Shown piece after piece: positions 61,340-64,000 of a stretch of DNA of 64,000 nucleotides. Position numbers and translations under genes: made by a program. The notes under the pieces were generated by a model. That model ran no database searches. It was not told the origin of the DNA and was given only the letters and a program-made list of their open reading frames with translations. Each line of letters starts with the position of its first letter. The stretch's first letter is position 1. Source of the stretch: Tyto alba (lineage: Eukaryota > Chordata > Aves > Strigiformes > Tytonidae); assembly GCF_018691265.1 (NCBI RefSeq), contig NW_024881278.1, forward strand, positions 5,825,501 to 5,889,500, in the 5' to 3' direction.

Positions 61340-62820
61340 TTTTTTTTTTTTTTTTTAAACTACTCAGCTTTGGTCTGCTTCTGTTTTCATTAAATTTATC
61401 TTTAAGTATTTTCTAAAAATCTCATCCCAAGGAAGCAATCACAAAAACTCATTAGGGTTATTTTTATACAATGGTGAAGACACTGAATTACCTTCCTGAT
61501 GTAGCTCCTGTCTAGGTAAGCGACACAGCCAAACCTTGATCTCCATGTCCTATATACCAGGCCTGCTGTTTTTAAATGCTACTCAAAGGCAGCAGTTGGG
61601 AAAATGATGTTACAGCCATGGCCTATGTGGGCTGTCATCTCAGGGAGCACCGTTTCTCTCGGCAGCTGCTCTCAGCAGCTATATCCCTCACCTGACAATT
61701 GCCTCGTTCAGCAACAGGTCAGGCCAGCAAAATCCCTCGCTTACTTTCAGGCTCTCTAAGTATCAGTGACGGAGCGCGAATTGCCTCTGGCTTTCTCTGC
61801 AGCCCCCATTACATTAATGAACAGCATTACATAAGAAATTGCTGCTGACAACTAAAACCTTTCATAAGTCATGATGGTTTTGGACATGTCCCTCCATTCT
61901 CCCACCCTCCCTTACACACACACACACAGGGAGAAGGCTTAGGAATAAGCCCCAAAAAATCAGGGAAATTTTGGTCTTCTCTTTGAGGTGACCATTTCTG
62001 ATTCAGCACAGGAAATTATTTTGCTCACTTTTGGATACACAGTTTTGAGGCAGTTTACTGGAGAGAGAGACCACCCGCAGATCAACAAGAGACAGGTTTT
62101 TCATTGGTACCTGTTGATGCAGGCGGGGGGGTCAGCCTACCCTCTAACACAAGTGACACGAAGCAAAATTCGTAGCTGGGGCAGGAGAGGTGAGAGACTG
62201 GAAAAAGCCCATCCGTTTTAATGTAAATAGTTACAATATGCACATACATTTCATGCCATCTCACTGCCCTCATAAATGTCAGGAATGTTAAGTAGGTAGG
62301 AGGTCCCTCTAAGCACTGAGATGCCCATAACTTACAGCAATGCTCACAGAGTATAACCCATGGGCCTGAGAAGCTTTTGTAAGGAACATGTGATGGCCTT
62401 TTTAATTGTGGCCATCCTTGACAGAGCAGCCAATCGTCAGCATTACAGTGCTGACAAGGTACTGGGTGGCTGTGCAGGTCCCACTCGAGGGGGAATTAGG
62501 TGAGGATGCTGAGCTCCCTCTCCGTGCTTTGCACATGTGAAGCATGTTGTGTTCCGTCTTCCGAACAGAAAGGTTCTGCATTTTAGGTGAGCTTTGTTCA
62601 GTAGCCCTCCAGCCATGTCATTAAGTAGCCCTTCAGGGAACAAAATTTTGAAAACTCCTTGCTGAGGAGCTTGGTACTAAAGCTACAACCTGTAATCTGG
62701 GTCGAGGTTTTATCAGCCATCAAGATCAGAAGGGAAAAAGCACTTGTAGTTTGTGAATGGCCAACTCAACTGCTTGGAGAACGAGTTGATTCAGGCTGCC
62801 AATATTGGCTCTTACACAGA
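61340..62820. other. Non-coding; T17 and AC microsatellite
   Basis: T17 at 61340-61356 and an AC repeat at 61914-61928. 61785-61880 is a unique AT-rich block with ATTACATTAATG-type words. Remaining sequence has no recognised gene. Confidence 0.5.
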
Positions 62821-64000
62821 TAATAAACTAGACTGGCCTTTCTCCTGACATCACACTTCAATCAAAAACTTTCTCGCAAAATGTCACTTTCAAAGTTGCA
62901 GCTTTAAAAAAAAAATGTCTTTATAAAAAATTCATGGCCACAATGATCTGATAATGCAGCTTTCTGATACCAGCAGATGTTTTGTCTAACATGTTCCCTG
63001 AAGCTGTACTCTGTGCCTTCATATCTTTCATTTCCAGTTGCTATCTGCTGACTGTGGGATGTCATGTACGTACCCTATAGCGATGCGCAGCAATTCGCAT
63101 CTAACACCGCCGTGCGTAATGAGCTTCACAAGATGCTTGTCGCAATAACTCCGCACTTCCCCAACCATATGGAACACAACACTCCAAAGCCCACAGACAC
63201 TTTTTTTTATTACAGTTCAGATCCTTAAAACATAATCTGTGTGATGTCTAGTGAATGTACGTGAAGAGCTGCTGAAAACAAAGTTAACACTTGTTCACAT
63301 CATCTGTTACAAATGTCCAATTTGGGACAATAAATTTCCTCGGAACCTGTTCTTTTGCTGACTCGTTGCTTTATCTTTTTTCTCTTTCTCTCACGTCGTT
63401 TTTTTTATGAACTATGCATATGTATTAAATGGGATTTGTTGTCCCTAGATACCAATTTGCATAAAGTGCAAGCCATCATTGGTTGGAGAGAAGCAAATTA
63501 CTTCTCCAGCAAGATCACACTTCTTTTTTTTCCTTTTTCTTTTTTTTTTTTTTTAATTTTAACAAACCGCAGGCAGAGGCTGTTAACAGCACTTAGCCAG
63601 ATATGCAAAGTATCACTTTTCTCAAAAGCAGCTTGATCAATGAGCAAAAAAAAAAAAAAGAAGAAAGGGAAGGTATTATCCAGTTAAGTACAATGCAGAA
63701 ATGACCCAAGACTGAAGAAGCTAACCCAGCCATTCACCTGTAACTCGAACTGCCTGATTCCCAGTAAAATACAATTCAAGTATGGCTTAGCACTCAGGAC
63801 ACAAAGCAAAACAGTTCGACTGAGCAGAGCCTCCCAGAGTCACCATCCCCTTTTCCAAGCGTCCTCAGTGTGTTTCCAGAAGTCCAAAGTGTGCTTGTTA
63901 CTTTTAAGTGTTGCTCAGCTCCCTCGCAGAAGCCTTGCTTGCTCATTCACATCCCCACACATTTACTCAGGTCAGATACCTTTTGAAGGACTGTGTAAAT
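62821..64000. other. Non-coding unique sequence to the window end
   Basis: 62830-63130 is unique with a CpG-bearing core near 63070-63120. An octamer lies at 63455-63462. T15 (63540-63554) and A14 (63646-63659) are simple runs. The last 300 bases show nothing recognisable. Confidence 0.5.

Noticed and set aside
1..64000. CRISPR arrays, operons, insertion sequences, tRNA and rRNA genes
   Set aside because: No regularly spaced repeats, no prokaryotic gene packing and no cloverleaf or rRNA-like core were found on reading the window.

Overview
The window reads as vertebrate nuclear DNA, most likely from an amniote and plausibly a bird. It is AT-leaning, contains no bacterial-style gene layout, and has long A and T homopolymers and short GC-rich, CpG-rich patches set in AT-rich sequence. 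Young interspersed repeats are almost absent. The one clear repeat is an old, degraded CR1/L3-type LINE tail (32266-32480). I see no primate or rodent SINEs, no intact LINE and no LTR pair. Low repeat density plus a CR1-like relic points to birds, but one window cannot fix the species.

I recognise no protein-coding gene, tRNA, rRNA or snRNA. The longest open frames (195-223 codons, at 1003-1593, 10424-11011, 15759-16430, 26921-27559 and 48789-49400) have no recognisable domain and mostly follow from low-complexity or GC-rich composition. The window is best read as intergenic or large-intron sequence, possibly a regulatory gene desert.

Layout. 1-20 kb is unique AT-rich sequence with a degenerate TGCC repeat (776-872), a remarkable small hairpin (3867-3936) and regulatory-looking AT-rich blocks. 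20-28 kb has an exon-like open segment after a strong acceptor (20116-20367), a homeodomain-site block (21691-22000), a strongly AT-rich island (23512-23735), a CpG-rich patch (27030-27480) and a second exon-like segment with a downstream AATAAA (27780-27981). 28-41 kb has the CR1 relic, a MIR-like fragment, a regulatory-looking block (34830-35360), a CpG patch with a G-quadruplex motif (38090-38345), and a block with a perfect eight-spaced everted nuclear-receptor repeat followed by an exon-like segment (40200-40740). 41-50 kb has several small CpG patches, a 27-G run and a 20-bp perfect palindrome. 50-64 kb has paired T tracts, overlapping exon-like frames on both strands (51194-51701), a 24-G run, an octamer-containing block (52441-52680), a possible first exon (55250-55414) and more regulatory-looking AT-rich blocks.

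No set of genes can be seen working together. The items most worth following are the exon-like open segments with good splice signals but no family I recognise, the templated-looking hairpin at 3.9 kb, and the ER8 element at 40.3 kb. I found no clear novel system, and conservation, which would decide most of these calls, cannot be judged from one sequence.
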